Below the pieces are notes generated by a model. The model had not been told where the DNA came from. It saw nothing but the letters and a program-made list of their open reading frames with translations, and did no database searches. Both the position numbers and the translations under genes were made by a program. Of a stretch of 64,000 nt of DNA, positions 9,156-22,194 are shown in pieces. The stretch comes from Nocardioides sp. T2.26MG-1 (GTDB lineage: Bacteria > Actinomycetota > Actinomycetes > Propionibacteriales > Nocardioidaceae): contig NZ_CATNLZ010000001.1 of assembly GCF_950101795.1 (NCBI RefSeq), forward strand, positions 1-64,000, in the 5' to 3' direction. Numbering within the stretch: the first letter of the stretch is position 1; each line of letters opens with the position of its first letter.

Positions 9156-10724
9156 TCAGACCAGGGTGAACCGCGACACCTCGGCGCGCAGTTCGGTGGA
9201 CATCCGGGCGAGCTCCTGGATCGCGGTGAGCGTCTGGTTGACCGCCTGCGTCGTGGTGTCCGCCGCAGCAGCCACCCCGGAGATGTTGGTCGCGATCTCA
9301 CCCGACCCGGTCGAGGCCTCCGCCACGTTGCGCGACATCTCGTTCGTCGTCGCGGTCTGCTCCTCCACCGCCGAGGCGATCGTCAGCTGGTAGTCGTTGA
9401 TCGAGGCGATGATCGAGGAGATCTCACCGATCGCCCCCACCGCACCACCGGTATCGGCCTGGATCGCCTCCACCCGACGCGCAATGTCCTCCGTCGCCCG
9501 CGCCGTCTCCTGCGCCAGCTCCTTCACCTCGTTGGCCACCACCGCGAACCCCTTGCCCGCCTCACCAGCACGAGCCGCCTCGATCGTCGCGTTCAACGCC
9601 AACAGGTTCGTCTGCTCCGCGATCGAGGTGATCACCTTCACCACATTCCCGATCTCCTGACTCGACGCCCCCAGCTTCCCCACCGTCTCGTTCGTCGACT
9701 CCACCATCGACACCGCCTGCGAAGCCACCCGAGCCGCCTCGTTCGCCGAATGCGCGATCTCCCGGATCGAGGCACCCATCTGCTCCGAACCCGCCGCCAC
9801 CGTCTGCACGTTGCGCGACACCTCCTCAGCAGCACCCGACACCACACCCGCCTGCACCGACGTCTCCTCCGCACCCGCCGCAATCTGCTGCGACGACGCC
9901 GACAACTCCTCCGACGCAGCCGCCACCGCATCCGCCGAGGACCGCACGGTCCCGACGATCGAGCTGACCGACTCGATCGACTGGTTGAAGGCCTTCTCCA
10001 GGTCACCGACGCATCCCGTGGACCTCTCCGGCAGCCGGTGCGCGAGCTCGCCGGCCGCGAACCGCTCGAGGGCGGCGATGCTCGCCTTGAGCGGCCGCAC
10101 CAGGCTGCGGGTGATCGCCCACGCGCTGACGCCCGCGACCAGGAGCCCGAGCGCGCCGATGATGATCACGCGCAGCCGCATCGACCCCGCGACGTCCACC
10201 GTGTCCCGGGAGGCGGCCGCGGCGTCCTTGCTCAATGCCTCGGAGGCACCGCTGAGGACGACGTCCATCGCGTCGTTGGCCTCCTGGACCTGGTCGGACC
10301 GACGCCGCTGCCCATCCTGGTCCGCGACGGCACCGTCGACGAACGACGAGATCGCGGCGGTGTAGTCGCCGAAGGCCGCCTCGACCTCGCCGACCACGGC
10401 CTGGTCGTCCTGGTCGAGGGGGATCTTCCGGAGTTCGGCGATGAAGGCAGCCACCTTGGCCGTGTCGTCGACGACGTCGGCCTGGAGGCTCGCGGGGTCG
10501 GCCGCGGTGAGGGACTTCAGGGCGTCGACCTTGAGCTCACTGGAGCGGGTGTCGAGCTGCAGGTAGATCGCCCGGGCGTCCTGGTGGGCCAGTGCCCGGT
10601 CGGCGTCGTGCCGTACGCCGCCGGCGGCGACGGCCGCGACGAGCGCGACAACGGTGGTCGTGATCAGGCCGATGCCGGTGATCACGGCGATGCGGCGTCC
10701 GACGGTCCAGCGGATGTTGGGCAT
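9156..10724 (-). CDS. Methyl-accepting chemotaxis protein
   Basis: 522-residue chemoreceptor. TM1 is near the N-terminus, followed by a four-helix-bundle type periplasmic domain, TM2 ([19 protein letters not shown]), a HAMP linker and a signalling coiled coil. The hairpin tip is [19 protein letters not shown], which contacts CheA/CheW. It implies a motile or chemosensory organism. Start ATG 10724 is preceded by GGAAGGA; an ATG at 10740 is an alternative. The signalling part (plus strand about 9440-9960) uses mostly G-ending codons (GCG, GTG, ACG), while the N-terminal half uses C-ending ones, so the gene looks mosaic. Confidence 0.92.
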   Translation of the reverse strand: MPNIRWTVGRRIAVITGIGLITTTVVALVAAVAAGGVRHDADRALAHQDARAIYLQLDTRSSELKVDALKSLTAADPASLQADVVDDTAKVAAFIAELRKIPLDQDDQAVVGEVEAAFGDYTAAISSFVDGAVADQDGQRRRSDQVQEANDAMDVVLSGASEALSKDAAAASRDTVDVAGSMRLRVIIIGALGLLVAGVSAWAITRSLVRPLKASIAALERFAAGELAHRLPERSTGCVGDLEKAFNQSIESVSSIVGTVRSSADAVAAASEELSASSQQIAAGAEETSVQAGVVSGAAEEVSRNVQTVAAGSEQMGASIREIAHSANEAARVASQAVSMVESTNETVGKLGASSQEIGNVVKVITSIAEQTNLLALNATIEAARAGEAGKGFAVVANEVKELAQETARATEDIARRVEAIQADTGGAVGAIGEISSIIASINDYQLTIASAVEEQTATTNEMSRNVAEASTGSGEIATNISGVAAAADTTTQAVNQTLTAIQELARMSTELRAEVSRFTLV

Positions 10725-10935
10725 CCTGGGTCCTTCCATGGGGGACTCCGTCCGGGAGTCGACTGGTGGGCCCGAGAGACCGAGCAGGGCGCGCTCGGCC
10801 AAGGTGCGTGACGACGTCGGAGGCCGCTCGGCAGCGGTCCGTCCAGATCGGTTACGGGTCCTTCGGCCCGTCGTCCCGGGACCTGAGTCAGTGGACCAGA
10901 CCAGTTCACGGACGGGGCCGGCCTCCACACTGGGG

Positions 10936-11009
10936 TGCCCCCGCTGGGACTCGAACCCAGACTGCGCCGCTTTTAAGGCGGCTTCCTCTGCCGGTTGGGA
11001 TACGGGGGC
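10936..11009 (-). tRNA. Atypical tRNA, anticodon UAA (Leu by codon), short variable loop
   Basis: The 74-nt cloverleaf has acceptor GCCCCCG/CGGGGGC with A73 and a 5-bp anticodon stem GCCGC/GCGGC around loop CUUAAAA, so bases 34-36 are UAA. The T-arm is CUGGG/CCCAG with loop UUCGAGU. The D-arm has a 3-bp stem UCC/GGA and an 11-nt loop with GGCAGA, like leucine and serine tRNAs. The variable region is only about 5 nt (GCAGU), whereas genuine bacterial tRNA-Leu is class II with a long variable arm. CCA is not encoded. It would read the rare UUA codon if charged; the amino acid cannot be deduced safely. Confidence 0.75.
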
Positions 11010-11012
11010 CGG

Positions 11013-11855
11013 TCAGGCCACGATCCTCCCAAGGACGGCGGCGCGGCGCAGGACGTCGTCCAGCATCGGCTCGGTGAGCCGGCCGGTGAAGGTGTTCTGC
11101 TGGCTGGGGTGGTAGCAGCCGAGCAGCGTGATCTCGCGGTCCGGGCCGACCAGCTGCGCCTCGACCCCGTGGCCGAAGCGCGGCTTGGGCCGGGCCACGT
11201 CCCAGCCGAGGCCGGCGAACGAGCGCAGGGTCGCGTCCCAGCCGAAGGAGCCGAGCGCGACCACGACCTCGACGGTGTCGACCACGAGGCCGAGCTCCGC
11301 GGAGATCCACGGGGCACAGGTGTCCCGCTCGACGACGCTGGGCTTGTTCTGCGGCGGGGCGCACCGCACGGTCGCGACCATCCGGGTGCCGATGAGCTCG
11401 AGCCCGTCGGCGGCGTGCACGCTCGTGCTCTGGGTGGCCAGCCCGACGCGGTGCAGGCTCGCGAACAGCCAGTCACCGCTGCGGTCGCCGGTGAAGATGC
11501 GCCCGGTGCGGTTCGCGCCGTTGGCGGCCGGCGCCAGGCCGATCACCAGGACCCTCGGGTGAACCGCGCCCCAGCCGGGCACCGGACGGCCCCAGTAGGG
11601 CTGGGTGGCGAACGACGCGCGCTTGTCCCGTGCCACGTCCTCCCGCCAGCGGACCAGCCGGGGGCAGGCCCGGCAGACCGACACCCGGGCGTCGAGCTCG
11701 GCCAGGTCCGCCGTACCGGCCAGCCGGCGGACCTGCGCGGCCGTCGCGGCGACCGGCGTCTCGTCGGTGGCGGGGTCACCCGGCCAGCCGGTGCCGGGGG
11801 GAACCGGGGAGGCGAACAGCTCCCCGGTGGCCGGGTGCGGGAGGACGTCGGTCAC
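11013..11855 (-). CDS. Uracil-DNA glycosylase, family 5 (UDGb-like)
   Basis: 280-residue base-excision repair enzyme that removes uracil and often other deaminated bases. It has the family-5 motif [19 protein letters not shown], lacking the catalytic Asp of family 1, and a motif III region [14 protein letters not shown]. Cysteines in CRACPR, VRCAPP and ERDTCAP are placed as expected for a 4Fe-4S cluster. GTG 11855 was chosen because GGGAGG lies 8 bases upstream; a further upstream GTG at 11873 lacks a ribosome site. The gene ends 4 bp from the tRNA and could be co-transcribed with it. Confidence 0.88.
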   Translation of the reverse strand: MTDVLPHPATGELFASPVPPGTGWPGDPATDETPVAATAAQVRRLAGTADLAELDARVSVCRACPRLVRWREDVARDKRASFATQPYWGRPVPGWGAVHPRVLVIGLAPAANGANRTGRIFTGDRSGDWLFASLHRVGLATQSTSVHAADGLELIGTRMVATVRCAPPQNKPSVVERDTCAPWISAELGLVVDTVEVVVALGSFGWDATLRSFAGLGWDVARPKPRFGHGVEAQLVGPDREITLLGCYHPSQQNTFTGRLTEPMLDDVLRRAAVLGRIVA

Positions 11856-11894
11856 CGGGCCATCCTCCCGCACCCGGTCAGCGTCGGGGCCGGG

Positions 11895-12161
11895 TCAGGG
11901 TGCCGGCTGCACCGAGGTCTCGCGGCGGACCTTGTCGGCCGCGGTCGAGGCCGCGTCGGAGACCTTCTCCTTGGCGACGTCGGCGGCGGTGGCCGCCTGC
12001 TGGGCGACGGTGTCCTGAGCCTTGCCGGCCGCCGCCTGCACCTTGGGGTTGTGAGCGACCTTCGAGGCACCGGCCTTGATCTGCTCGTAGCGCTCGTGGC
12101 CGGCGCGGGAGCCGAGGACGTAGCCGACGGCGACGCCGGCCAGCAGGGTGAGCTTCTTCAT
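11895..12161 (-). CDS. YtxH-like small membrane-associated protein
   Basis: 88 residues. A hydrophobic N-terminus (LTLLAGVAVGYVLGSRAG, residues 4-21) with the GYVLGSRAG signature precedes an Ala/Lys/Asp-rich amphipathic helix resembling YtxH or late-embryogenesis-type stress proteins. Last gene of a three-gene minus-strand unit with the DUF3618 and holin-X-like genes. Function is unknown; such triplets are typical of actinobacterial envelope stress genes. Confidence 0.75.
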   Translation of the reverse strand: MKKLTLLAGVAVGYVLGSRAGHERYEQIKAGASKVAHNPKVQAAAGKAQDTVAQQAATAADVAKEKVSDAASTAADKVRRETSVQPAP

Positions 12162-12184
12162 GGGATCTCCTTCATCGAGGGCTG

Positions 12185-12433
12185 TCAGTGGCGGCGTCGC
12201 CAGACCAGCAGGCCGGCGACGAGGGCGACTGCGGCGAGGGCCGCGACGGTCAGGTCGGGCCGTGGCTTGCCGTCCGCCGTGGTCGCGCGGTCCTTGATCT
12301 CGCCCGCCTTGTGCTGGGCGCGGGCCTTCACGTCGAGCTTGGCGTGCAGCTCGGTCACGGTGGCCGCGAGCTCCTCCCGCTGCCGGGCGAGGTCGGCCTC
12401 GAGCGACTCGGGCGAGGTGCCGTTGCTGGTCAT
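12185..12433 (-). CDS. DUF3618 family protein
   Basis: 82 residues. An N-terminal charged helix (SPESLEADLARQREELAATV) is typical of DUF3618, and a single C-terminal transmembrane segment (DLTVAALAAVALVAGLLVW) ends in RRRH. The start codon overlaps the stop of the upstream holin-X-like gene (ATGA), so translation is coupled. Function unknown. Confidence 0.82.
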   Translation of the reverse strand: MTSNGTSPESLEADLARQREELAATVTELHAKLDVKARAQHKAGEIKDRATTADGKPRPDLTVAALAAVALVAGLLVWRRRH

Positions 12434-12831
12434 CGGTGCTCTCCCTTCAGCGCGGACACGTCCTCCTTGACGTTGGCGATCGTGACCTCGGGCGCGACCG
12501 GCGTCGCCTGCTGCATCTCGTTGCGACCGCCCAGGGCGGCGCCGAGCGCCGCGAGCAGCAGCACCGCCGCCACGATGAGGCAGGCCGCCCACAGGGGCAG
12601 CACCAGGTCGAGGGCCACGATGGAGGTGGCGATCAGGGTGGCCGCGGCGAAGAACGCCAGCAGCCCGGCCAGGCTGAACATGCCGATGCCGAGCCCGGCG
12701 CGCTTGCCCTTCTGCGCGAGCTCGGCCTGGGCCAGGCGCAGCTCGGTGCGCACCAGCTCGGGGATCTGCTCCGACAGCCGGTGCACGAGGGCGCCGAGCG
12801 GTTCGTCGGTCGTCGTACGCGGGTCGCTCAT
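12430..12831 (-). CDS. Holin-X-like phage holin family membrane protein
   Basis: 133 residues. An N-terminal amphipathic region with LVHRLSEQIPELVRTELRLAQAEL is followed by two close transmembrane helices (about 50-100). This matches the actinobacterial holin superfamily III profile (PF07332-like). Despite the name, these are ordinary chromosomal envelope proteins; no phage genes are nearby. First gene of the operon, downstream of the strong palindromic terminator of ppx. Confidence 0.82.
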   Translation of the reverse strand: MSDPRTTTDEPLGALVHRLSEQIPELVRTELRLAQAELAQKGKRAGLGIGMFSLAGLLAFFAAATLIATSIVALDLVLPLWAACLIVAAVLLLAALGAALGGRNEMQQATPVAPEVTIANVKEDVSALKGEHR

Positions 12832-12867
12832 GAGGGCCCGGTGCCCACCCGGGAGGGTCCGAAAACG

Positions 12868-12929
12868 GTAGTCCCTGACGATCGGGCCCTATGGGAGCGC
12901 TCCCACGGGGCCCGATCGTCAGGGACTAC
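12868..12929. terminator. Long palindromic terminator after ppx
   Basis: Outer arms 12868-12889 and 12908-12929 are exact 22-nt reverse complements (core CCTGACGATCGGGCCC). Inside is a second palindrome, TGGGAGCGCTCCCA. The ppx stop TAG (12926-12928) lies in the stem. It separates the eno-ftsB-DUF501-ppx unit from the holin-X-like operon, which is read in the same direction. Confidence 0.8.
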
Positions 12930-13840
12930 CCCACCGAGCCGATGGACCAGGCGATGCCGTCGAGGATGTCGGACTCCGAGACCACGAGTCGGTCGACCCG
13001 GGCGCGGCGCAGCACCGCGGAGAGGATCAGGGCGCCCGCGTCGATCACGTCTGCCCGGCCCGGGTGCATGAAGCCCAGCGCCCGACGTTCGTCGTGGCTC
13101 ATCGCGACCAGCCGGTCCACCGCGGCGTGCACGTCGGCGGTCGCCACGACGGCCTGGTCGAGGGCGTCGCGGTCGTACGCCGGGAGGTCCAGCACCGCGG
13201 CCGCCACGGTGGTGATCGTGCCGGCCACGCCCACGACGGTCGCGGCGGCGGCGACGTCGACGGGGCAGGCGTCGAGGTGGGCGTCGATGTCGGCCAGACA
13301 GGCCGCCACCTGGTCGGGGGTGGGCGGGTCGCCGGCGACGTGCCGCTCGTGCAGGCGGACCGACCCGATGTCCATCGAGTGGGCCTGCTCCGGTCCGGAC
13401 CTACCGAGGATCAGCTCGGTCGAGCCGCCGCCGATGTCGACGACCAGCACCGGCACGGGGGCGGGGACCCGGAGGTTGCGCACCGCGCCGCCGAAGGCCA
13501 GAGCCGCCTCCTCGGCACCGGTCACCACCTCGGGCTCGACTCCGAGGCGCTCGCGGACCCCGGTCACGAACACGTGGGCATTGGCGGCGTCGCGCGTGGC
13601 GGAGGTGGCGACGAACCGCACCCGCGCCGGCGGGACACCGTGGTCGCGGATCAGCGCGGCGTACTCGTCGATCGCGGCGAAGGCCCGCTCCAGCGCCTCG
13701 TCGGCGATCCGCCCGGTGCGGTCGAGGTCCTGGCCGAGGCGGACGATCCGCATCTCGCGCACGTCGACCCGGGGAAGGTCGCCCACCAGCAGCTTGATCG
13801 TGTTGGTCCCGCAGTCGATCGCCGCGACCCGCCCGCTCAT
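12926..13840 (-). CDS. ppx: Exopolyphosphatase / pppGpp phosphohydrolase
   Basis: 304-residue Ppx/GppA family member with an ASKHA-type fold. It has the phosphate-1 motif AIDCGTNTIKLL at residues 7-18, a central TGAEEAALAFGG and the phosphate-2 motif VVDIGGGSTEL. The short single-core form (about 300 residues, no HD extension) is the usual actinobacterial type that degrades polyphosphate or its ends. It overlaps the upstream DUF501 gene by four bases and is the last gene of the eno-ftsB-DUF501-ppx unit. Confidence 0.9.
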   Translation of the reverse strand: MSGRVAAIDCGTNTIKLLVGDLPRVDVREMRIVRLGQDLDRTGRIADEALERAFAAIDEYAALIRDHGVPPARVRFVATSATRDAANAHVFVTGVRERLGVEPEVVTGAEEAALAFGGAVRNLRVPAPVPVLVVDIGGGSTELILGRSGPEQAHSMDIGSVRLHERHVAGDPPTPDQVAACLADIDAHLDACPVDVAAAATVVGVAGTITTVAAAVLDLPAYDRDALDQAVVATADVHAAVDRLVAMSHDERRALGFMHPGRADVIDAGALILSAVLRRARVDRLVVSESDILDGIAWSIGSVG

Positions 13841-14316
13841 ACGCAGGGCCCGGACTCCCACCACGGGCCGAGCAGCTCGAGCACCTCGTCCCCGAGCGGG
13901 TTCACGCCGGGCCCCTGGGCCAGCGCCTGCCCGGCGAGCACGTGCAGGCACTTGACCCGGTCGGGCATGCCGCCCGCGGAGATCCCCTCGATCTCCTCCA
14001 CCTGCCCGAGCCCCGCCCGGAACTCCAGGTAGCGCTCGTGGGCCCGGCGGTACGCCGCGGCCAGGTCGGGATCGTCGGCCAGGCGGTCCTGCATCTCCTT
14101 CATCAGTCCCGAGCCCTCGAGCGTCCCGATCCGTGAGGCCGCCCGCGGGCAGGTCAGGTAGAACGTGGTCGGGAACGGCGTCCCGTTGGGCAGCCGGGGC
14201 TCGGTGGTGACGACGTCGGGGTTGCCGCACGGGCAGCGGTGGCCGACCTCGTGGATGGCCCGGGGCTCCCGGCCCAGCTGGGCCTCGACGGCGGCGATGT
14301 CGTGGGCGTCGATCAC
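13837..14316 (-). CDS. DUF501 domain protein
   Basis: 159 residues. It matches the DUF501 family by its position between ftsB and ppx and by sequence (CPCGNPDVVTTEPRLPNGTPFPTTFYLTCP, given here in part: HRCPCGNPDV and TFYLTCPRAASRIGTLE). The two Cys pairs may bind a metal. GTG start. Function unknown. The 33-bp repeat array separates it from ftsB. Confidence 0.85.
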   Translation of the reverse strand: MIDAHDIAAVEAQLGREPRAIHEVGHRCPCGNPDVVTTEPRLPNGTPFPTTFYLTCPRAASRIGTLEGSGLMKEMQDRLADDPDLAAAYRRAHERYLEFRAGLGQVEEIEGISAGGMPDRVKCLHVLAGQALAQGPGVNPLGDEVLELLGPWWESGPCV

Positions 14317-14334
14317 TCGGCGATTGTTGCAGCA

Positions 14335-14526
14335 GGTGGTTTCGAGGCTCGCTTCGCTCGCACCTCAACCACCGTGCCGGCTCGCTTCGCTCGCACCTCA
14401 ACCACCGTGCCGGCTCGCTTCGCTCTCACCCCAACCACCGTGCCGGCTCGCTTCGCTCTCACCTCAACCACCGTGCTAGCGGTGGTTGAGGTGCGAGGAG
14501 CGCCAGCGACGAGCCTCGAAACCACC
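14335..14526. repeat. Palindromic repeat array, four 33-bp units plus inverted copy
   Basis: GGTGGTTTCGA at 14335 is followed by four tandem 33-bp units beginning GGCTCGCTTCGCTC at 14346, 14379, 14412 and 14445, with single-base differences. The array is closed by an inverted related element at 14481-14526 (GGTGGTTGAGGTGCGAGGAG ... CGAAACCACC). The element ends are inverted (GGTGGTT/AACCACC). A solo 39-bp copy identical to 14335-14373 lies at 17235-17273. REP/BIME-like dispersed element; it sits inside the eno-ppx unit and could form strong RNA hairpins. Confidence 0.85.
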
Positions 14527-14537
14527 GCACGCGACCG

Positions 14538-15146
14538 TCAGTCGGTGCCGGTGATCTTGCCGGTGATCTTGCCGGTGATCTTGTCGGTGGGGGTGGGCTC
14601 AGGGGCCGGAGGGTGGCCGGCCAGCTCGACGGACTCCCACGCGGACGACCACCAGGCCTTCGGGGGCTTGCGGGCCACGGTCGACGGGTCGGTCAGGGAG
14701 GTGTCGCTCACCAGGGGGTCGCCGTCCTCGTCGAGGACGACGTAGGCGGTCTCGCCCGGCATCACGAAGTTGAGGTCGCGCGCCTGCTGGCGGACGTAGG
14801 CCGGGTCCTCCCAGCGCCGCTTCTCACGCTCGAGGTCGTCGATGCTCGCCCGGCGCAGCGCGATCTGGCTCTTCAGGTCGCCGATCTGTTCGCGCTGCTG
14901 CAGGTAGGCCCGCAGCGAGGAAGCGTAGGAGACGGTCAGCACCGCGAGCACGAGCACCAGGATCGCGGCTCGGCCGGTCAGCTTGGGCCGGCGACGCCCG
15001 GTGCGCCCGGGCGCTGGGGGCCCCGGAGACGCCGACGCCGCCGGCACGGGCCGGCCCGGTCGGGCGGCGGTCGGGACCTTGCGTGGTCCCGACCGCCCCC
15101 GCGGGCGCGGCGCGCGCGGCGGCGTACGGCGACTCTCGGACGGCAT
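14538..15146 (-). CDS. ftsB: Septum formation initiator FtsB/DivIC family
   Basis: 202-residue bitopic division protein. A long basic Pro/Arg-rich cytoplasmic tail (1-57) precedes one transmembrane helix (AAILVLVLAVLTVSYASSL), a coiled coil (about 80-112) and the conserved motif YVRQQARDLNFVMPGE. It joins FtsL/FtsQ at the divisome. The C-terminus carries a threefold KITG repeat from a 12-bp tandem repeat (14548-14583), which is unusual. It lies 15 bp downstream of eno and is probably co-transcribed with it. Confidence 0.9.
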   Translation of the reverse strand: MPSESRRTPPRAPRPRGRSGPRKVPTAARPGRPVPAASASPGPPAPGRTGRRRPKLTGRAAILVLVLAVLTVSYASSLRAYLQQREQIGDLKSQIALRRASIDDLEREKRRWEDPAYVRQQARDLNFVMPGETAYVVLDEDGDPLVSDTSLTDPSTVARKPPKAWWSSAWESVELAGHPPAPEPTPTDKITGKITGKITGTD

Positions 15147-15161
15147 ACGTCCTAGGTTCGC

Positions 15162-16508
<1,347 letters not shown>

Positions 16509-16582
16509 GACCGTGCGCAGGGGCACACCCAGGGCCCTGGGCCCCTGCGGGACGAAGGGCCCTGGCAACTGGGGTCGTGTGT

Positions 16583-16603
16583 CCCCCGTGCGCCCCACGG
16601 GGG
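16583..16603 (-). terminator. Hairpin terminator after mazG
   Basis: CCCCCGTG (16583-16590) pairs with CACGGGGG (16596-16603) across a 5-nt loop, three bases beyond the mazG stop in the direction of transcription. No T-run follows, as is usual in actinobacteria. Confidence 0.5.
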
Positions 16604-16606
16604 CGG

Positions 16607-17272
16607 TCAGAGCCGCCGGCGCACCGCGTCGCGGAGCGCCTGCTCGGGGTCGACACCGGTCTCCCGCGCCTCGGCGACCAGGGCGAGCAGGCGTTCGCCG
16701 AGGTCGTTGGCGGGGTCGTGGACGGGTGTGGCCCCGACAGGCCCGACCACCGGCGACGACCCGGCCCGGGCGAGGCGGTCGAGGACCTTGTCGGCGTACA
16801 GCAGTGCGGGCAGGGCGGGCGGGAGGCCGTCGGAGACCGAGGTGCGCTGCTTCTCGGTCGCCTTGATCGACTCCCAGACCTCGTTGATGTCGGCAGGCTC
16901 GACCGGGGAGTCCGCGTCGGGGGCGAACACGTGCGGGTTGCGGCGACGCATCTTCGCGACGATGTCCGCGGCGACGTCGTCGAGGGTGAACTCGCCGGAC
17001 TCCTCGGCGATCACCGCGTGGAAGTACACCTGCAGCAGCAGGTCGCCGAGCTCCTCGCGCAGGTGCGCCCAGTCGCCGGTGGCGTCGCCCGTGTCGATGG
17101 CCTCGAGGGTCTCGTAGGTCTCCTCGAGCAGGTACCGCGACAGCGAGCGGTGGGTCTGGCCGCGCTTCCATGCGCACTCGGCGCGCAGCCGGCGCATCAC
17201 CTCGAGGAACTCGAGGAGCGGCTCGGTGCCCTCGGGTGGTTTCGAGGCTCGCTTCGCTCGCACCTCAACCAC
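16607..17272 (-). CDS. mazG: MazG-type nucleoside triphosphate pyrophosphohydrolase
   Basis: 221 residues. House-cleaning enzyme that hydrolyses (d)NTPs to monophosphates. The MazG core contains the helix motif YLLEETYETLEAID with metal-binding Glu residues, HLREELGDLLLQVYFHA, and a second EEX-type helix. The EXXE12-28EXXD pattern is present. Homologues normally begin near LLEFLEVM. Here the GTG start and the first 13 codons (MVEVRAKRASKPP) are provided by the dispersed 39-bp repeat at 17235-17273. ATG 17197 is an internal alternative that would cut into the first helix. It follows the SurA-like lipoprotein gene by 8 bp. Confidence 0.88.
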   Translation of the reverse strand: MVEVRAKRASKPPEGTEPLLEFLEVMRRLRAECAWKRGQTHRSLSRYLLEETYETLEAIDTGDATGDWAHLREELGDLLLQVYFHAVIAEESGEFTLDDVAADIVAKMRRRNPHVFAPDADSPVEPADINEVWESIKATEKQRTSVSDGLPPALPALLYADKVLDRLARAGSSPVVGPVGATPVHDPANDLGERLLALVAEARETGVDPEQALRDAVRRRL

Positions 17273-17273
17273 C
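17235..17273. repeat. Solo copy of the 39-bp palindromic repeat
   Basis: Exactly identical to 14335-14373 (GGTGGTTTCGAGG ... CCTCAACCACC). It lies at the junction of the SurA-like lipoprotein gene and mazG, and supplies the mazG start codon and N-terminal codons. Confidence 0.85.
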
Positions 17274-17280
17274 GGGCCTC

Positions 17281-17936
17281 TCAGCCGCAGCGCTGGGTCT
17301 CGGGCAGCAGGGCGGCGTACGCCGTGTCCGGCTGGTCGGCGTCGGCCTTCTTCGTCGTATCCCCGAGGCCGTAGGAGAGGCTGGTGTCGACGGGCGTGGT
17401 GACGCCCTTGTCGATCGACACCCCGAAGCGCGGGTCGATGTCGACATCCTGGTCGGCGAGCCAGGCGAGGAACTCCTGCTCGCCCGCCTTGGTCGCGGCG
17501 TCGCCGCTGGCGCCCTGCTCCTCGCCGACCGACCTCTCGACGGCCTGGAGGTAGAGCGTCACGCCCTGCACGTCGATCACGGCCTGGACCTGGTCGTCGG
17601 GCAGCGACCCGAGCTGCCCCTTCGCCTGGTCCACGGCCTGGGCGTAGTCGTCCGCCGCGGACACGCCCTGCTCGTCGGCGAACTGGTCGACCGCCGCGCG
17701 CAGCGCCAGCGCGCCGGCGACCTGACCCCGCAGGTAGTGCCCGGCGAGGACCTGGCCCTGCTGGAGCTGCCCCTCGACGTAGGTGCAGAACGACGTCGAC
17801 ACGTCGTCGACCTCGTTGACGGAGATCGTCTCGTCCCCGACCCGCGCGGCGACGCCGGGGTTGAACGCGGGGACGGAGCCACAGCCGGTGAGCAGGAGGA
17901 TCGAGGCCGAGGCCAGGCCGATCAGGCGGATGCGGG

Positions 17937-17940
<4 letters not shown>
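17281..17940 (-). CDS. SurA N-terminal domain-like lipoprotein
   Basis: 219 residues. A signal peptide with lipobox LLTGC (Cys near residue 18) predicts a lipid-anchored exported protein. The rest is helical, with AARVGDETISVNEVDD, like the start of SurA/trigger-factor-type chaperone domains, but no PPIase domain follows. GTG 17940 overlaps the mfd stop and has AGGAG upstream. The position between mfd and mazG is conserved in actinobacteria. A role as a secretion chaperone is inferred from the domain only. Confidence 0.75.
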
Positions 17941-21518
<3,578 letters not shown>

Positions 21519-21589
21519 AGGTGGCTCCAGGAAGAGGGGCGGACAGCACGAGAGCCCCCGGTCAACACAGGACAGGGGGTGGTCCGCCC

Positions 21590-21595
21590 AGTCTA
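21590..21595 (-). promoter_or_regulatory. Putative mfd -10 box
   Basis: TAGACT followed by GGGC on the minus strand, about 72 bp upstream of the chosen mfd start. It matches the box upstream of the BI-1 gene. The adjacent 21-bp repeats cover the -35 position. Confidence 0.4.
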
Positions 21596-21602
21596 CGGTC
21601 AC

Positions 21603-21665
21603 GTCGAGTCGGGACTTCCGACGGTCGAGTCGGGACTTCTGATGGTCGAGTCGGGGCTTCCGACG
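21603..21665. repeat. Three tandem 21-bp repeats
   Basis: Units GTCGAGTCGGGACTTCCGAC(G) at 21603, 21624 and 21645 with two or three substitutions. They lie immediately upstream of the probable mfd -10 box, so they may be operator sites or a dispersed family member. Confidence 0.75.
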
Positions 21666-21785
21666 GCGACAACACGAGGAACCACAGACTGCGACGCATC
21701 ACCACGCACCCGGGCCACTTCACGATAGGAGCCGGTGCGGCGGGTCTGGGACCAACGCCGGTGGCACCCGCACGGCGTGACGGGC

Positions 21786-21801
21786 GCCCCGATTTTGGGG
21801 A
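21786..21801 (+). promoter_or_regulatory. Inverted-repeat site 1
   Basis: GCCCCGA-TT-TTGGGGA. One of ten sites sharing right half TTGGG(G/T)(A/T). Upstream of the first kinase/regulator pair, several hundred bases before the coding start. Confidence 0.55.
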
Positions 21802-22194
21802 TGCCCGGTAGCCGGATCCGGGCCAGGATGGAAGGAGCCCTTCGGGGACCTGGACGCTCGTCAACCGTCCGGCAACGAGGGTCTACCCGACCGGTGGGAT
21901 CGGAACCCCCGAACCGGCCCCAGTCCCCACTCCCAGGATCCCCCAGGAGTGTCCGGGTGGCCCGCGCCGGCGGTTGGCGAGCCCCGGTTGTGGACGAACT
22001 GCTGCGATATCCGGACCTCGGGCGTACGTTTAGTTCGAAGAGAAGTGTGCGGCCAGAAGATTCCCTCGGGGCACCGACGCCGCACGAGGAGACCTCACTC
22101 TCCTACTGGATCCGCAGGGGGCGGACGGTGCACACGGGGCGCATCCATCTCGGGGATGCTCGGAGTTCGGGGATCCAGCTTGTCCGAAAACGAG

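Larger units (their letters stand above)
21519..22194. other. Long intergenic region with repeat, promoter and regulatory site
   Basis: About 675 bp between mfd and the first regulatory-block kinase without a convincing gene. It holds the mfd promoter, three 21-bp direct repeats (21603-21665) and inverted-repeat site 1 (21786-21801). Several open frames cross it but lack ribosome sites or recognisable protein sequence. The kinase may start as early as 22156. Confidence 0.6.

Noticed and set aside
10936..11009. tRNA-Lys reading of the cloverleaf
   Set aside because: The 7-base loop CUUAAAA places UAA, not UUU or CUU, at positions 34-36 with a 5-bp stem.
12430..12831. Phage holin as sign of a prophage
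   Set aside because: Holin-X-like proteins are ordinary actinobacterial membrane proteins; no other phage genes or integration sites are nearby.
14346..14477. 33-bp periodic repeats resembling a CRISPR array
   Set aside because: Units are directly adjacent without unique spacers and no cas genes are present.
22147..22172. Possible eleventh inverted-repeat site (CTCGGGGATGCTCGG)
   Set aside because: Lacks the TTGGG half-site and lies at or inside the kinase coding start.
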